Shown: piece after piece, positions 20,666 through 33,138 of the stretch
Numbering within the stretch: the first letter of the stretch is position 1
How the letters are laid out: each line of letters starts with the position of its first letter
Source of the DNA: Fennellomyces sp. T-0311
Lineage: Eukaryota; Mucoromycota; Mucoromycetes; Mucorales; Lichtheimiaceae
Direction: 5' to 3'
DNA: 64,000 bases
NCBI GenBank assembly: GCA_025266875.1
Contig: JALLLT010000009.1
Span: forward strand, 558,001 to 622,000
Notes under the pieces: generated by a model
Told to the model about the DNA's origin: nothing
The model's database searches: none
What the model saw: only the letters and a program-made list of their open reading frames with translations
Translations under genes and position numbers: made by a program

Positions 20666-23619
20666 ATGCCTGTAGCAAACAACCGAGTATTTCCAGTTGC
20701 ATGGATTTCTCGGGAACAGTACGATCGATTCAAAGGCCAGTTCATGTAAAGTTCCTAATGGCACTACTCGTATGTCTCGTCTTACCGTTCAATAGGAAAC
20801 TGGGCGATAAGACGAAAACAGACATTACATTCAATTTCGAAGAGCAGGTAAGATGACCACTTTATTCATTCGGATCAGATTTGACAGTTGGAGGCGGTAG
20901 TATTTTGATATCAAAGGCCGGACTGCGCAAGGAACAGAACAAGTGTTTGTGCTGCCTAATATGTATTCTGCTCCACAACTAACACTGGTTCCTGTAGAGC
21001 TGAATTGATTGTAAAAGAACTCACGCCTGTGCTGGTTAGTGGATTCGAGGATGGCCTGGGGACAGGGACTGATAGACGCTATTAGTACCAAGCGATCGAT
21101 GAGGAAAGTCTGCGAGGCACCTTCCCGAATCTTGACCAGGCTTCCGCATTGCTCAAGGAAGGCGTGGATTCATCGTACACTCACGAAGGTCCTGGCTCTG
21201 TCTCGGCTGATTCCGACGAGTCCGAAGTCAGTGATGGTTCCGACTACTACTCAGACGATTCATTGGACTACATGCGTGGACCCAAGAAGGTTGGCAAGGG
21301 GAAGGGAAAGCAAGGCAAAGAGGAAAAAAGCGCCGTGATGAAAAAGAAGAAAAACGAGTTTCATGAGGTCTTTACGTTTGCGAAGAATGTCAAGGATCCA
21401 GAAGATATCCTGTTTGGCCCGCCCTATGACACCATGTCATCGGCAGACTATGTGTACATTGTGATGCAGGAAACAGATACTGAATGCACTCCCGATAACA
21501 GAGTGAGTCTTATTGTTTCGACGGGTAGCATATACTGACAGAACTTGCATAGACAATCCAAATCTTTGGGCCGGATGCTGCCAGTGTCAAGTCAGCTGCC
21601 GAGAAGTTCCGGTTCTTGCAGTCCAGCTATGTATGTAGATGAAAGTGCACTTATTCATGTCTTGCTGAGTTCCGGTTACCCTAGAAACGCATCCGTCGAC
21701 ATCCAACTCCAGTGCCATGCCTACACCTCTCGGTTGATTCAGAAGAATATGGGCTTTACTTTTGTGATCTAGACAGTTATGCAGATCAATCCTATGTTGC
21801 CTTACCACAGGGGTTTAAACGACCTGCATATGTCCTTATCCCGTCGTTCAAGGATAAAAAGACTGACAAGTATATGCGACCGCAGGGGCTTCTAGACTCC
21901 TCCCAGGTACTGTCATCAGCCTCGGCCCCGCGACAACAACGGTCGGCGCCAACCTATGAAGAGCTTGATGAACGGTTCAGCCGCGCAAGTGAATCACCGT
22001 ACATGTCACCTTCGACGTCGTGGCAGTCGGGACAATTCACTGAGCGTACAAATGCACCCCCAGGTCAAGCCCTTTTGTGGGGCGAACAACAGTATACGGT
22101 AAAACACTCCCCACCGCCAGCACCAAACAGAGGAAGGGGCCGAGGAAGAGGCAGCCGCCAACAACCTCCAGATAAACCACGTTGGGGTACTCCACCAATG
22201 AGTGCTGGTACGGCTGAAGATTTCCCTGCATTAGGAGGCGGCTCACAGGCTGCTGGTCGTGGCCGAGGCTCTTCTCAACGAGGCGGAGGTAGAGGTGGAA
22301 ACAACAACAATCAGCGCGGCCGCAGAGTCATGCGTTTAACCTCCCAAAAGTCATCGCGAGGGTCACCCTCTCCTCCCAAAAGCATGTTGATGATGGCGAG
22401 AGAATACAACATGCATAACATGAAGGAAGCGTTGAGTGAAGGGTACGTGATCAAGCAGCTTGTTCATACACACCGTACTGACGGATTCCATAGTTTAGAA
22501 GCTGCACGACAATTCCGAGGCGAGGTGACTTTGACCGCCAAGTAAGAAGCCCAGCAGATATATGTGCGTTCACGGTATTCATTGTTCGACAACATAGACT
22601 TGGCAAGGTCTTGTGGCGCAATCTACCAACAAGTACCGAGAAAACGAAAGTCTGGGGCTTCATGGATATAAAGGATATTTGTATGAAGGAGCACAAGGTG
22701 AAGCCCGAATTCAACAATGTGTAAGTGATAGACGTGTGTTTTGCTCTCCTGTCGCTAACATTGCTACCAACAACAGCACTATTACCCGCGAAGATCTACT
22801 CCACACGACTCTCGACTCCATTGGCAACAATTGCGGTCACGCGTTTTACCGTTCAGCATTTTTCGAGGTGCATGTGGAAGGACGAGCAAAAATGAACGAG
22901 CACTTTAAACCTGGCGTTCTGTACATTGATGCCTCTGGTGCAAAATGCTTCAAAGTCCATCTCCACCAGCACGTATTGGCCGAAATCGACTGGGTATCAT
23001 TGGACAAAAAATTCGACTTCCAGATGAATCTCACTGTCAAGGAAATGGGAAGAGCTGAAGTGTCGCCTTTCAAGCCGTTCATGCGACGCGTTGTGCTTCG
23101 GTTAGTATTCGATATCGGAATTCTACGATCACTGGCACTGATGTGGTCCTTGATAGTCCATCCGATCAACGGCGTGATACCAACGACCTCTCCTTCCAGG
23201 AAATTAGCAACGGGAACCTTCTTCGTGTCGTGAAAATCCTCCACAAGCAAGTTCAAAAGTTCCGCCTGTCCGAGACTGTTGCCATCCAAGTGACTCGCAC
23301 CGAAATCGTGCCTCGTGAACTTGATACCCCTGGCCGCGATCCAAAGTATTCCGCCAAGCCTGGGAAGGGCCCTTTTAGCTACGACATTGAGGTAAGATGT
23401 GGAGTGCTATGATGCTGACAAGGCTCTGACCGTTCACTGTCGTAGGTTTTGTATGCTCCGTATGAGAAGCTGTTTAAGGAGAACCTGTCCAAGCCGATCT
23501 TTCAGGATACAAAATGGACGGTAGACGATGTATTTGGCCACAATAATCGACTGTTTTCTCCGTACATAGCAAATATTCTGAGCACAATTAACCATCTCGA
23601 TACACAACTGTCGTCCTGA
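20666..23619 (+). CDS. RGG-rich putative RNA-binding protein of unknown family
   Basis: A multi-exon gene starting MPVANNRVFPVAWISREQYD and ending LSTINHLDTQLSS. In order: an N-terminal region; an acidic Ser/Asp-rich and Lys/Gly-rich linker (SADSDESEVSDGSDYYSDDS, then KKVGKGKGKQGKEEK); a segment TIQIFGPDAASVKSAAEKFR that resembles the end of a KH-type or similar nucleic-acid-binding fold; a Gly/Arg-rich region with GRGRGRGSRQQ and GRGRGSSQRGGGRGG flanking AEDFPALGGG; and a C-terminal half of alternating hydrophobic strands (LYIDASGAKCFKVHLHQHVL). The RGG boxes argue for RNA binding. I do not recognise the family. The exon path at 20880-21130 and 22540-22780 is uncertain. Confidence 0.55.
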
Positions 23620-25379
23620 CATTTTTATAAAGCTACCGATTACATATATATGCTAAAAAAATAAACCTTTCATCAGTATACATGCGAAACTCTGTATTTC
23701 AAACGTTAATCTATGAACAGATCCCACAGCTTTACTTACCTCCAGTTGATCTCAAAGTTGATGGTAAATATGTTACTTTATCTATCATGCGTACGTACCT
23801 ACGCAAGTGATCAGTCTAACATGATATCGTGCGCATGTTGGGTGGTCACGAACTGCTCCCTTACCCAAATTGCCCCGGCTGTCTAGAAGGGTTTACTACA
23901 GAAAATATGGAGTCGACAATGTACTGTAAGACATACGAGAATAATAAGTACATGAGCATTGGTAAGCTGCAGTTTCATCATCGCGCCGATCTTACACATC
24001 CAAGCAAATATGCTTCCTCTTGGGCGACAAGCTGTCATCATACCGTTTGGGGCTGAGAAGATACTTTTAGTATGATAGAACTTTATGATCATGTGTGCTA
24101 ACATCGTGAGAGAAAAGTAATGGGAGTGTGGTGCATACCACAGACTGTCTTTTGGATAACATTTGCGTCTGCTATAGCGTTATACCTATAGATGTATCCC
24201 AATCACTATATCTGGTAGCAAGAACGTTATATTGCAACGAGACTTATATTGAAATAGATCATTGTTCTTGGTCTACTAGTTCTGACATGATATAGATACA
24301 CGAAACCGAGCTCTCGGTGTATTTTAAGATCAATCAGCTGACGCTCACTAGTATGGGAACAATAGATCATCCTGTCATATAAATGGTGCTTTTTGTGGGA
24401 ATAGAGTCCATGCATTACGGAAATACCAAATATGATATTTCTCAAACGTACCTTCATCCCGTAAAAACGGGTAAGTTGTGTACCATGATCTCGGATAAGT
24501 AATAGTAAACCTGCTCCATTTGATTTAACATTGTCATAGTACGTACAGTTGCTGTAGCCACCAGCGCTGTGTATCTGCTATTTCTAAAAATGTATAATAA
24601 AGTGTCAAATGCTGATGCTAATAACTCTCAATGCATAGGCTTGTAGTACGCGAATCCGCAAATGGATCATCTATTGAATGTTTTTTGTGTGACAGACATA
24701 CATATATGCTAGTACGTTTATGTCTATCCATCGTTCTAAAAGATCGCATATGATCGAATTTTAAAAATGCATCAATGACACTGTTTCTGCCTAAGACGTT
24801 TCTATTGCCGTTTGTCACTTTCTGATGCCACCAAACTTGTGCTGCTGTTGTTCAAGTTACATAACTCGGTTGATTTTCTAACTTTGTATATTTAAAGGAA
24901 CATACATCCATGAAGCTGCGCACGCGTACTCTTCAGCTCGAATTCGTAACCTGGCTTCAACCGCTTCCGGTACCATGATGGCTCGTGCGGTTGACCTTTC
25001 AATTTCTGGGGCGGCTGGATACCAAGCGATACACACTTGAGGAGGTTAACATCAACCAACCCCCTACATCAGTAGTACCGCAAGCTGCAAAATAAACCGA
25101 ACCTTCCCAAGGATCCGGTTACAGCAGCGGTCGATAAGAAACGGAACGAAGAGTTTACACCTCGTGTTCCTAATACAAGTCAATCCGATACTTCCGGCCA
25201 TACCAACTTGTTGACCCTCTCTTATATCTTGCGGCCTCCTCTAAAGATAGGCATGGCTGGTCAAATGGCGTATGCGGTGGCTCCCTTCATATTCACTAAA
25301 AAGATTCCGAATGTGGTGTTGTTGAAGCCTCTAGAGAGTGCTACGCTACCTGTTCATTACTGCGAACAATATACCAAGC
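23620..25379. other. Long intergenic, partly degenerate repeat DNA
   Basis: No gene recognised. From about 24900 to 25380 there are open but frame-broken stretches (for example AYSSARIRNLASTASGTMMA, then frames interrupted by stops) that lead directly into a LINE 3' end. They may be remains of mobile elements. The rest is AT-rich without motifs. Confidence 0.35.
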
Positions 25380-25389
25380 GCTCCTCGAA

Positions 25390-25883
25390 GCATTTGGACC
25401 AGTACCGGGCCAACGAAACGAGCTGCAGGTCCTCTATCACATCTTTAACAACCTACCGCAGTCAAATAATGGGCTGACCAGGGCAAATGGAAGAAAACGT
25501 GGCCAGCACTTTTCATATCCTTCAAAATGTCGATAAGCTGAGTCATAGAGGTGAACCCGTTCGACGATGGCGAACCGGCGCCAGAAGAAGCCTTACAAGG
25601 CCGAGCATCCGCGTCCACAGGAAGCCACATTTAGTGTAGTGCCTCATTACTCAAGCATCCTTTTTTTCGGCTTTATGTTTTCACAGCTTCCTTTTTCTCC
25701 TTTTATCTTATATCATCTTTTCATTCATACAGGCCTGCCTTTTTTCCCAGTAGGGATTTTTTCAGACAGGACATCAGCTCTCTTCACTATACATCAATAC
25801 AATTGTACCGCAAGGAAGCGACCGCATACTTACAGGGACAGGTCAATTAGCCTTCCAAATAAAATTCATACTTTTTCAACTAA
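25390..25883 (+). mobile_element. 5'-truncated non-LTR retrotransposon end (copy A)
   Basis: This piece contains the decayed end of an ORF2-like frame, with internal stop and frameshift: GKWKKTWPALFISFKMSIS, then an acidic end. It corresponds to GKWEKVWSVLLRVLHGIDK in copy C at 42111-42796. The 3' untranslated part (from ctgccttttttc through tgtaccgcaaggaagcgacc to ctttttcaactaa) matches the ends of copies B and C. The left boundary is approximate because 5' truncation is typical of LINEs. Confidence 0.65.
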
Positions 25884-26089
25884 AGGGACATACCATCCAT
25901 TTTATAAAATATTCCGTTTAATTCTGCTATGAATATTTGTCGCTTTCCTTACGCTTTCAAAGTTTCAATATTCATTCCTTATTTCGACCCTTTCTACTTC
26001 GTTTAAAACGAATATTAGACACGTCACCAAAGACACGTAGCGTTTCATTCGTACTCGTACATTTACGAACCTTTATTAATTATATAGTC

Positions 26090-27402
26090 TTATAACTTCC
26101 AAGTTTTTGAATACAATTCGCCCACGTCGTCGTAAATGTAACCTAACTTTTAAAAGGATAAAATGGTTAGATAAAGTATGTACGTGGACGCTTTAAATGT
26201 CACCTGAATTCCATCTGCAGGAACATCTTTCAATGGCGTTTTTTCTTGACTTGCTTGTCGCTCCAGGCATACTTTGGTATATAGCGCAAATAGATCTTGA
26301 CACGGTGTCATACTTGGCAGGTTGCGCATGTGATTAAAAGTCCACTTTACAAACTGAACAAGATCAACATCAGAAGTGCTCTGGATGGTTTTGTGGCCGA
26401 TAGCTTCGAATATAATATTGATCTCATAAAGAGTTAGCGATATAAGGTCTCTAAATATATAGTCGGTAAGTTTAAGCACAAGTATAGGATTAGCATCTAG
26501 CGAACTTACTGGGCAATAACGGCAAAAACTGGATCCATGTGTCCTTGCTTTCCCAAGTAATTAAAAAAGCTAGTGAAAGCGCCAGAAGGCAAGACGTCAT
26601 ATGGCAGGGTGGGATGAATGAGAGACATGTGCAAAAGCTGAAGTTTCCCTGGCAACGGCATATGTTGTCGCTCAAGTTCCAAAAGTCCTTCCATTAAAAG
26701 CTTTTTGAAAGCTGTGTTGCCATTGATCACCAAACTTTGAGACTTCTTATATTTTTGGATATACGTGTCGTCGATGCCTTGTGACTCAAGTTCTTTTTGG
26801 ATGTGCTTCCTCATCTCCTTGTCAGCATCGATGTCGACGCCGCGGAGACGAAGGTCCTCATCCCCGATACTCTCGAACAGAATAAGCCCTGCTGGCCAAA
26901 TAAAGCCGAGGATGAAAAGTGCGATGCAGATCCGTCGTTTCGATTTTTTTTGCGGTCGCAGTGATTTCTTGCTCCAGTTCGATACAATGTTTTCTAGTAC
27001 GGTTGCTAGCTTTTTGCTATTCGATCTCCATGAAACGCGAGCAGTAAAACCGGCGCGGTACTTTGGCATGATTTCTCGACCGACGTTGATTCTACAAAAA
27101 GGAGTTGGTCACCATGGATTTTTTGTTGTCATTGAATCGTACTTGAGCTTTGGCAGTGTTACACCATACGACGTCAGGAACTGATATAGCTCGATGCAGC
27201 TTATTGACGGGAAGACTAGTCCGTACCTGGACTTTTCCTTTGCCATGGTTCCTCCACCAAGAAACACACCGAGAAAGTAGGATCGTAATGGATTGTTGTG
27301 ATCTTTTAGGATTCGAGTGAGTTTAGACACGCTACTGCCCTGTTTGATTGGTGATTGGACACATTGCTGGGCATTCGCATGGTCGGCGTCATCTCCAGGC
27401 AT
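26090..27402 (-). CDS. Unknown protein with one transmembrane segment
   Basis: At least four exons. Start MPGDDADHANAQQCVQSP at 27402. A basic stretch (SKKSLRPQKKSKRR) precedes one clear membrane span (ICIALFILGFIWPAGLILF), followed by a long helical part (DADKEMRKHIQKELESQGID, LVINGNTAFKKLLMEGLLEL, LHMSLIHPTLPYDVLPSG). The last exon is best joined by an intron with acceptor tttaaaag at about 26145, ending GELYSKTWKL at 26090. Another short intron is possible near 27180-27228. By the positive-inside rule the N-terminus would face the cytosol or matrix. Family not recognised; a mitochondrial or ER membrane role is possible but not shown. Confidence 0.5.
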
Positions 27403-28500
27403 TGATTTTTAAAATGCTTTCTCGTGAACACAAACTATAGGCAATGATCTGTGATGGTATACGTGCTGCGATGAGTGACAGGTTCGCTGTGGCTAGTGCA
27501 TAGTCATGTATTTACCTGTCAGTTTTTATGCGAAGAGTGCCTTTTACAAAGTCAGACGGAGGCTGGATTTGGAACAAAGAGATTTTTGTTTTGGCGTCTG
27601 GGTACACGAAAGGCAAACGGGGCCAGGCTCAAATCAAGCCATACACTCAAACTTGCTCGAATTGGTTCTTTTGTTGTGCTCAACAAAATGTGTACAATGC
27701 GAACTAGCCTGGAACCCGTTCCGAGTTCTAAACCACACGTTTCATTGTTTCTCACGTTTTGCTGGTTCAGCCTTTTTTTTTTGTTTTCTTCTATTCAGAA
27801 TGCTATTAATACTTTGCAGAATCTTGCAGCTTGATCGTATTTTGCGGTGTATCATTGGTATCGAGTGCCTTAGCCATAAGAAAGAGTCATCAACGAACTA
27901 TTTGCTTTGATGCTACTCGCATATGGATTAGCTTCCCACATCGGATAATTCTCGAAACATCGTTAGTCTTGTATCCATTCCATGCTCTCGGCCATCGCCA
28001 CAAAAGTTAAAAGCGAATTCTGGCTTCGGAGACGGGATATTCTGCTGCTTTTCCTGTGACCTTGAGAAGTTTTTCCGTTATGCAGAGTGAGTAACCGACT
28101 ATGTTACTAACCCTACGAAATATCATGTCAAGGCGACATCATTCATCGAGAACTCCAGGAATAATTGCCGTTTAAAAGCGTGACCAGAAGCACTCCGCTT
28201 CATCATTTAAACATGCACATAATAACATTTTCACTCTTGTCCAAATCCAAGGGAAGTCCATTTTATCGAAACCTTCGGACGTGAGAAACACAGCCACGCC
28301 CTTCCGTTCGTGGGAAGGTCCATTCACGCGTCTCGTAAAGGTGTGTAGTAAATATTTGTTGTTTGTACCAAATGACTTGTACAATAAGCTCTTCAGAAGA
28401 TCTTATTCTTTTTATTGATGATTATGATGCCGCTAATGTTAAAAGACGAAAGAGGGGGTATATGCAATGGGTCGAGAATAAGAGTAAAATAAATGGAAAG
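27403..28500. other. Intergenic with possible SDR relic
   Basis: Apart from the putative relic at 28240-28335 there is no recognisable gene. The open frames at 27475-27910 overlap in several frames and carry no motif. The left part should hold the promoter of the membrane-protein gene ending at 27402. Confidence 0.35.
28172..28384 (-). pseudogene. Possible relic of a duplicated SDR gene
   Basis: A short open frame contains RRVNGPSHERKGVAVFLTSE. This resembles GRLGTPHELKGAVVFLASDA near the C-terminus of the intact SDR encoded just upstream at 28501-29346, on the same strand. Outside about 30 residues the likeness is lost, and no start or cofactor motif is present. It could be an eroded tandem duplicate, or chance similarity of a short stretch. 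Confidence 0.3.
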
Positions 28501-29346
28501 CTACCAGGCGGTATAGCCACCGTCAACAACAAGCTCGCTTCCAGTAACGAACGAAGCAGCATCTGATGCAAGGAAAACGACAGCACCTTTCAATTCGTGA
28601 GGAGTTCCTAGTCGACCGGCAGGAGTTTCTGTTTCCCAGATCTTGCGCATCTTGACACCTTCTTCACCTTGTTGTGCCAGAATGGTGCGGTTCATTGCGG
28701 TGTCAAAATAGCCAGGAGAGATGGCGGTCACACGGATATTGTGTGGGGCCCATTCACATGCGATCGATTTGGTGAGCTGGAGCACGGCGGCCTTGGTAGC
28801 ATTGTATGGAGCATGAGGCTGGGGTCTGTTGGTGATATGAGCAGACATGGATGCGATTGTAATAATGGAACCGCGACGACCGGTTTGCATCATATATCTT
28901 GCGGCTGCCTGGGCACAGAAGAAGGTACCGTTGACATTCACATCAAAGATCGTGCGGAAATCCTTGGCGGAGTACTCGACTGCCGGGCATGTCTTGTTGA
29001 TGCCAGCAGCAGTGACCAAGATATCAAGACCACCGTGATGTTCGGCAATTTGATTGAACACCATGGCCACATCTTCGTCGTTGGTAACATCGCATCCCCA
29101 ACTGCTGCCCTTGACCTTACATTCAGCTTCGATCCGAGCAATCGATTCGGCACCGGTTTCTGCCAACAGGTCAATGCAGGCAACATCAGCACCAGCTTCG
29201 GCAAGTCCAAGCATCATTTCAAATCCAAGACCGCGAGCACCACCGGTGACTGAGAAAAAGCTTGCATGTTAGCATCATTTGAAATGAAAGTACGAGTCCG
29301 TGCAGAAAAATCAATTACCAACTGCGACTTTGCCACGAAGAGACAT
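28501..29346 (-). CDS. Short-chain dehydrogenase/reductase (SDR)
   Basis: Two exons. The first encodes MSLRGKVAV, and the intron at about 29252-29318 restores VTGGARGLGFEM, the TGxxxGxG NAD(P)-binding motif. Further SDR landmarks are GCDVTNDEDV, the DILVTAAGINK variant of NAG, IASMSAHI with the catalytic Ser, YNATK with the YxxxK pair, ISPGYFDT, and the end GSELVVDGGYTAW. Classical SDRs of this type (sorbose or polyol reductase-like) act on sugars or alcohols; the substrate cannot be read from sequence. Length of about 260 residues is normal. A TATA-like TATATAAA lies about 125 bp upstream of the start codon. Confidence 0.9.
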
Positions 29347-29465
29347 CTGTGAAACAACATTGGGTGATGATTCCATGGTCATAGTAAGAATGGAGAGAGA
29401 ATAAGAGAAAGAAGATGTATTGTGTGTGAAAGAGAGAAAAAAGACACGAATCGATGAATCCAGCT

Positions 29466-29475
29466 TTTTATATAT
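29466..29475 (-). promoter_or_regulatory. TATA-like element upstream of the SDR gene
   Basis: On the minus strand the sequence reads TATATAAAAAG, about 120-130 bp upstream of the SDR start codon at 29346. Beyond it, at about 29499-29530, lies an imperfect dyad (ccccccaaacagt ... actgggggaaaa) that could be a regulator site. Confidence 0.4.
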
Positions 29476-30031
29476 CATTTTGCAGAACGATCTCTCCGTC
29501 CCCCCAAACAGTGAGCCAGGTGACTGGGGGAAAAATAAATGCCACGAGTGCTGTTTTATTTTGTTAAGCTTTCCAGGAAGTTCCTAAGATGGTAATAAAA
29601 GAAGTTCGGAAAAACCGCTGATTGGCATTTGGCTGCCAACAATGCACGAAATTCTGTTTTCTACATGTCGTCACGTTCGTCCTGGTGTCGATGACTACGG
29701 TGTTGTTTCGCGTTCCGGATTCTGCTGTTCGTGGCTATGGAACGCATTATTAGCATGTTTGCCACCTTCATTGGAGCGTTTTGGTTCTATAATGCCAGTC
29801 GAAACCCCACGGATAAGATTCACTGGTATCCCGGTTTTAGAACTCCCCTCCATCCCTCACCCAACTTATCCCGCATAATACATACGCCGTACGATCGCCT
29901 GGAGTTTAGGTACATGTTTCTGGCAGAATAGGATTCCGTCGTAGGACTGAAAGTTGGCTATTGTCAGGCGGCAGCCTTTTTCTGAACACTATAGAATTAT
30001 ACAGAATTCAGAATGCTAAAGTACCGCATGC

Positions 30032-30067
<36 letters not shown>

Positions 30068-30765
30068 GAAACATGTCTTGTGATACCGCCTCCCATTGGC
30101 ATCTACTCTCTCGGTCATGTAGACTTTTTTGAGACATATAGTGCAATCGCTCATGTTTTGAATGAAAAAAGTAGTGGCGAAAAAAGTCGTGTGTGTTTTT
30201 TATAAACAAGACGGAGGAGGCGGCCTTTATATACGATGGGCATTCATGCTCCCTGAGTTGACTGAAAAGAGAGGATTAGTCTACACTCAGAAGAAGCCCC
30301 TAACGCATTTATGATTATTTAGCAGAACCTCCTTCTTGGGAAAATCCCCTTGCGGCGGGAAGTTTGTGTGTGTGTGTGTGATGAGGCTTTGCCAAGATAT
30401 AAATTCATTTGTGATGCTTGAGAAAAGCAAATTCCCCCGTTTTCCCATAAACTACCCCCTTTCTCCTTGTTTACGTCCTATAAAAAGTTATTGTCTCACG
30501 CATTTTTCTATTTCTTTTTTGGATGATCGATCGTATGGAGAGTATCGATTGCTTAAATTAAGCTGTTCCGAGGAATGAACAAGACTGGGGGGGGTTTGCC
30601 CAAGTTCATTGTGATGTAATTGCGGACCTAAAAGCTTTGCGGACAAAATGTAATGTTCTTTTTTTTGTGCTGGTAATATGCGCATGTCATGAAGGCAGTA
30701 ATGTAAGTAGGAGATTGTAAAATAGAAAGTAAATATAGGGAGGAAAGGGGAGGAGGGGGTTATCC
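29476..30765. other. Intergenic with simple repeats
   Basis: No supported gene. There is an (AT)n run at 30035-30063 and a (GT)n run near 30365-30380. A plus-strand frame at 29731-29931 starts MAMERIISMFATFIGAFWFY and could encode a small one-span membrane protein, but nothing else supports it. Confidence 0.35.
30035..30063. repeat. (AT)n microsatellite
   Basis: About 14 consecutive AT dinucleotides in the intergenic region. Confidence 0.95.
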
Positions 30766-32612
30766 TTAACATGTGTGGCAAAGGGTATCGTCGTCTTTAT
30801 GCTTATCAACAGGTAAGCCAAGAGGGTTATGCATCAGGTAGGCAACAAATGCCAGGTAAATTGCACTTAGTAGCATCATCCACCAAGGCCAACCCATGTC
30901 GTCCAGAAACATGCCAAAGAGGTAGATATTGAAGCCCATGACAACCCAGGAAATCAACCAAGAGACCAGCCGTGCTAATGGCCTTGTTTTGAAGTCATCC
31001 GTCATAATCAATCCAGATGATGTCAGTTTTAGAATGGGAATCATGACGATCGGCAGACACAAGCTGTTTGATTTGTTTGTTAAATCAACGATGTTTGAGA
31101 GTTGCATTATTCTTACCTTTGTAATACGTTGAGGATTTCTCCCATAGTGTCAAAACGTTCCACAGCCAAGACCGCGACAATCATGCTTGGAACTAACGCA
31201 ATGATACGTGTGATTGCCACGCGATGCCATTGCTTTTTGAAGATGGCTCCGAAGAACCCCTCGACAACATATTGTCCCGCCAGCGTGCCCGTCATGGTTG
31301 AACTTTGACCAGCTGCGAGCAGTCCGGCTGCCCACAGATACTTTGCATAGTAGCCGAGAGTGTTGCTCAGCACCTGGGATGCATCATAAAGCCCTGGCAG
31401 GTCCGTCACAATTTGGTCGGGTTGGTAAAACACCTGAGCAAACACAACGACAATCGCCATGTTGATAAGGAATGACGTTAACAGCGCAATGGCTGATTCC
31501 AAGGCAAAATAAAAGTTTGCTTCCTTGAGCTTGCTCTTGGATGGGTTCTCGCCCAAGTTTCGAGACATGACCAATGCACTACACAACTCAATCTAAGCCT
31601 CGTCGATACTCCTCATTTAGTTCCAACTTACCTATGGAGGTAAAGGTTATGGGGCATGATCACACACCCAATGGTCCCTACAGCTTGTACGACAGCTTGT
31701 TCAGGAATTTCTGGTATGACAATGCCCTCCACAAGGGCACTGATCTGGGGATGGGACAGAAACATTTCAACCCAGAAACAACCAATCATTACTCCAATAA
31801 GCGTCATCAGAAACACTTCGATTTTCCGGACGCCGTATTGCTGCAAAAACATAAACACAAACGTATCTGTTGCAGTGATCAAGACGCCCAGCCATAGCGA
31901 GAATCCAAAGATGATCTTCAATGCAATCGCCGTACCGATGATTTCTTGAATATCCGATCCAATGATGGCCAGCTGAGAAAATGCCCAGATTACAAGCTGC
32001 AGCGGTCGGCTGTATGTTTCTCGAATAAGCACCGCAAGATGCTTGCCTGTCACTACACCGAGTCGTGCTGACAAAATCTGTATCATAAGCCCTACAGAGT
32101 CTGGGTGAATACCGCATCTGCATCATCTAGGACAATATTACCTGCAGCATGTGCCCAGAATAACAGCCAAAGCAATTTGTATCCTGCAATGGCACCTGAT
32201 TGTAAATCGCTTTCTAGATTTCCGGGATCTAAATAGGCGATGCTCCTTTTTTTTGGCCGATATTGAGTATCCATGGCAGCATATAATTATATATCACCTA
32301 CATTAGCCATCCTATCACATATTTGCATTAGCTTGCATTGCGTCTTATTTTTAGCATATCCGTGGTAAATAGAAGCGATAACGCACCTGGCCCTGTGTAA
32401 TGGAGTAGCTTGGACCATGAAAACGCTCCATTCTCGTCTGGTGGTCCAGTGTCAATCTGCCCCTTCACATCGATCTCAACATCCCACTTGGACTTGCTGT
32501 TCGATTCCGAAATTGAATGGTAGGCCGGTTTGGAATTATCGTTTAGCGGCGTTGATGATGTGGAGGAGGACGTCGACGACATGAGGGGAAAAAGGGTTGT
32601 TCTTTCAATCAA
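30766..32612 (-). CDS. Nramp-family divalent metal transporter
   Basis: Spliced from at least five exons. The first exon (32387-32612) holds a Ser/Thr-rich cytosolic N-terminus and ends at HYTGPG. A 10-nt exon (32302-32311) supplies WL, and the next exon starts at 32245 with [17 protein letters not shown]. Together they restore the TM1 signature [17 protein letters not shown]6 has the metal-binding [11 protein letters not shown]. Other spans include [39 protein letters not shown] and [19 protein letters not shown]. Nramp proteins (yeast Smf1-3) import Mn2+, Fe2+ and other divalent ions with protons. Both DPGN and MPHN are intact, so activity is expected. Start could also be the second Met at 32582. 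Confidence 0.93.
32302..32311 (-). other. 10-nt micro-exon of the Nramp gene
   Basis: On the minus strand GTGATAG precedes GATGGCTAAT and GTAGGTG follows. Joined to GGGCCAG upstream and GAGCATCGCC downstream it gives [15 protein letters not shown], the exact family consensus for TM1. Neither flanking exon can be joined directly in frame to give this motif. Confidence 0.82.
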
Positions 32613-33138
32613 CGGAATGCACCGGGTTTTGATTTACCGGTGGATCGGCCTACGGACCGCTGCATGTGATGATAATGGGCTACTTTCTGCACTTCGAATT
32701 ACTGCCAAAAGTCAGCGCGCAACCATCATCGCCTCCACGTTGTGCTTTGCTATGATCACTCGCTCAGAAACTATCGATCTATTGATAGTATTTGTTATTA
32801 AGAAGCTTCCCAGGCGAAATCGAAATCCATCTTGACATGAATCAGTGTCGTCGTCATCCCAAGTGACATGGGTGCTGATATATTTGGTCGTGTGAATGGA
32901 ATAATGGGGATGCACAGACGGCGGAACTGTTCGGACAAAAAAAAAGCCCTCGCATGGAAGCCATGCAGGTAACGCACGGAGCGTTTGGATGTAGCTGTCT
33001 TTGAGCACCCTCCCGCAACCTTAATATGTACTGTATGTCTAGTTTTGATACAAGTCAAACGGGGCCCATCATTTTTTTATTAGCATTACAGTGATTAGAT
33101 AGTGATACAAATGTTGTATGATTAAAGGAACATGGAAT
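32613..33138. other. Intergenic, no recognisable gene
   Basis: Should contain the Nramp promoter and the 3' region of the next minus-strand gene. No motif-bearing open frame was seen. Confidence 0.4.

Noticed and set aside
24900..25380. Gypsy-type gag or polymerase fragment
   Set aside because: Frames are broken and no protease, RT, RNase H or integrase motif is visible; only the LINE end that follows is supported.
29731..29931. Small one-span membrane protein
   Set aside because: A single hydrophobic stretch in an otherwise non-coding region is weak evidence; no family match.
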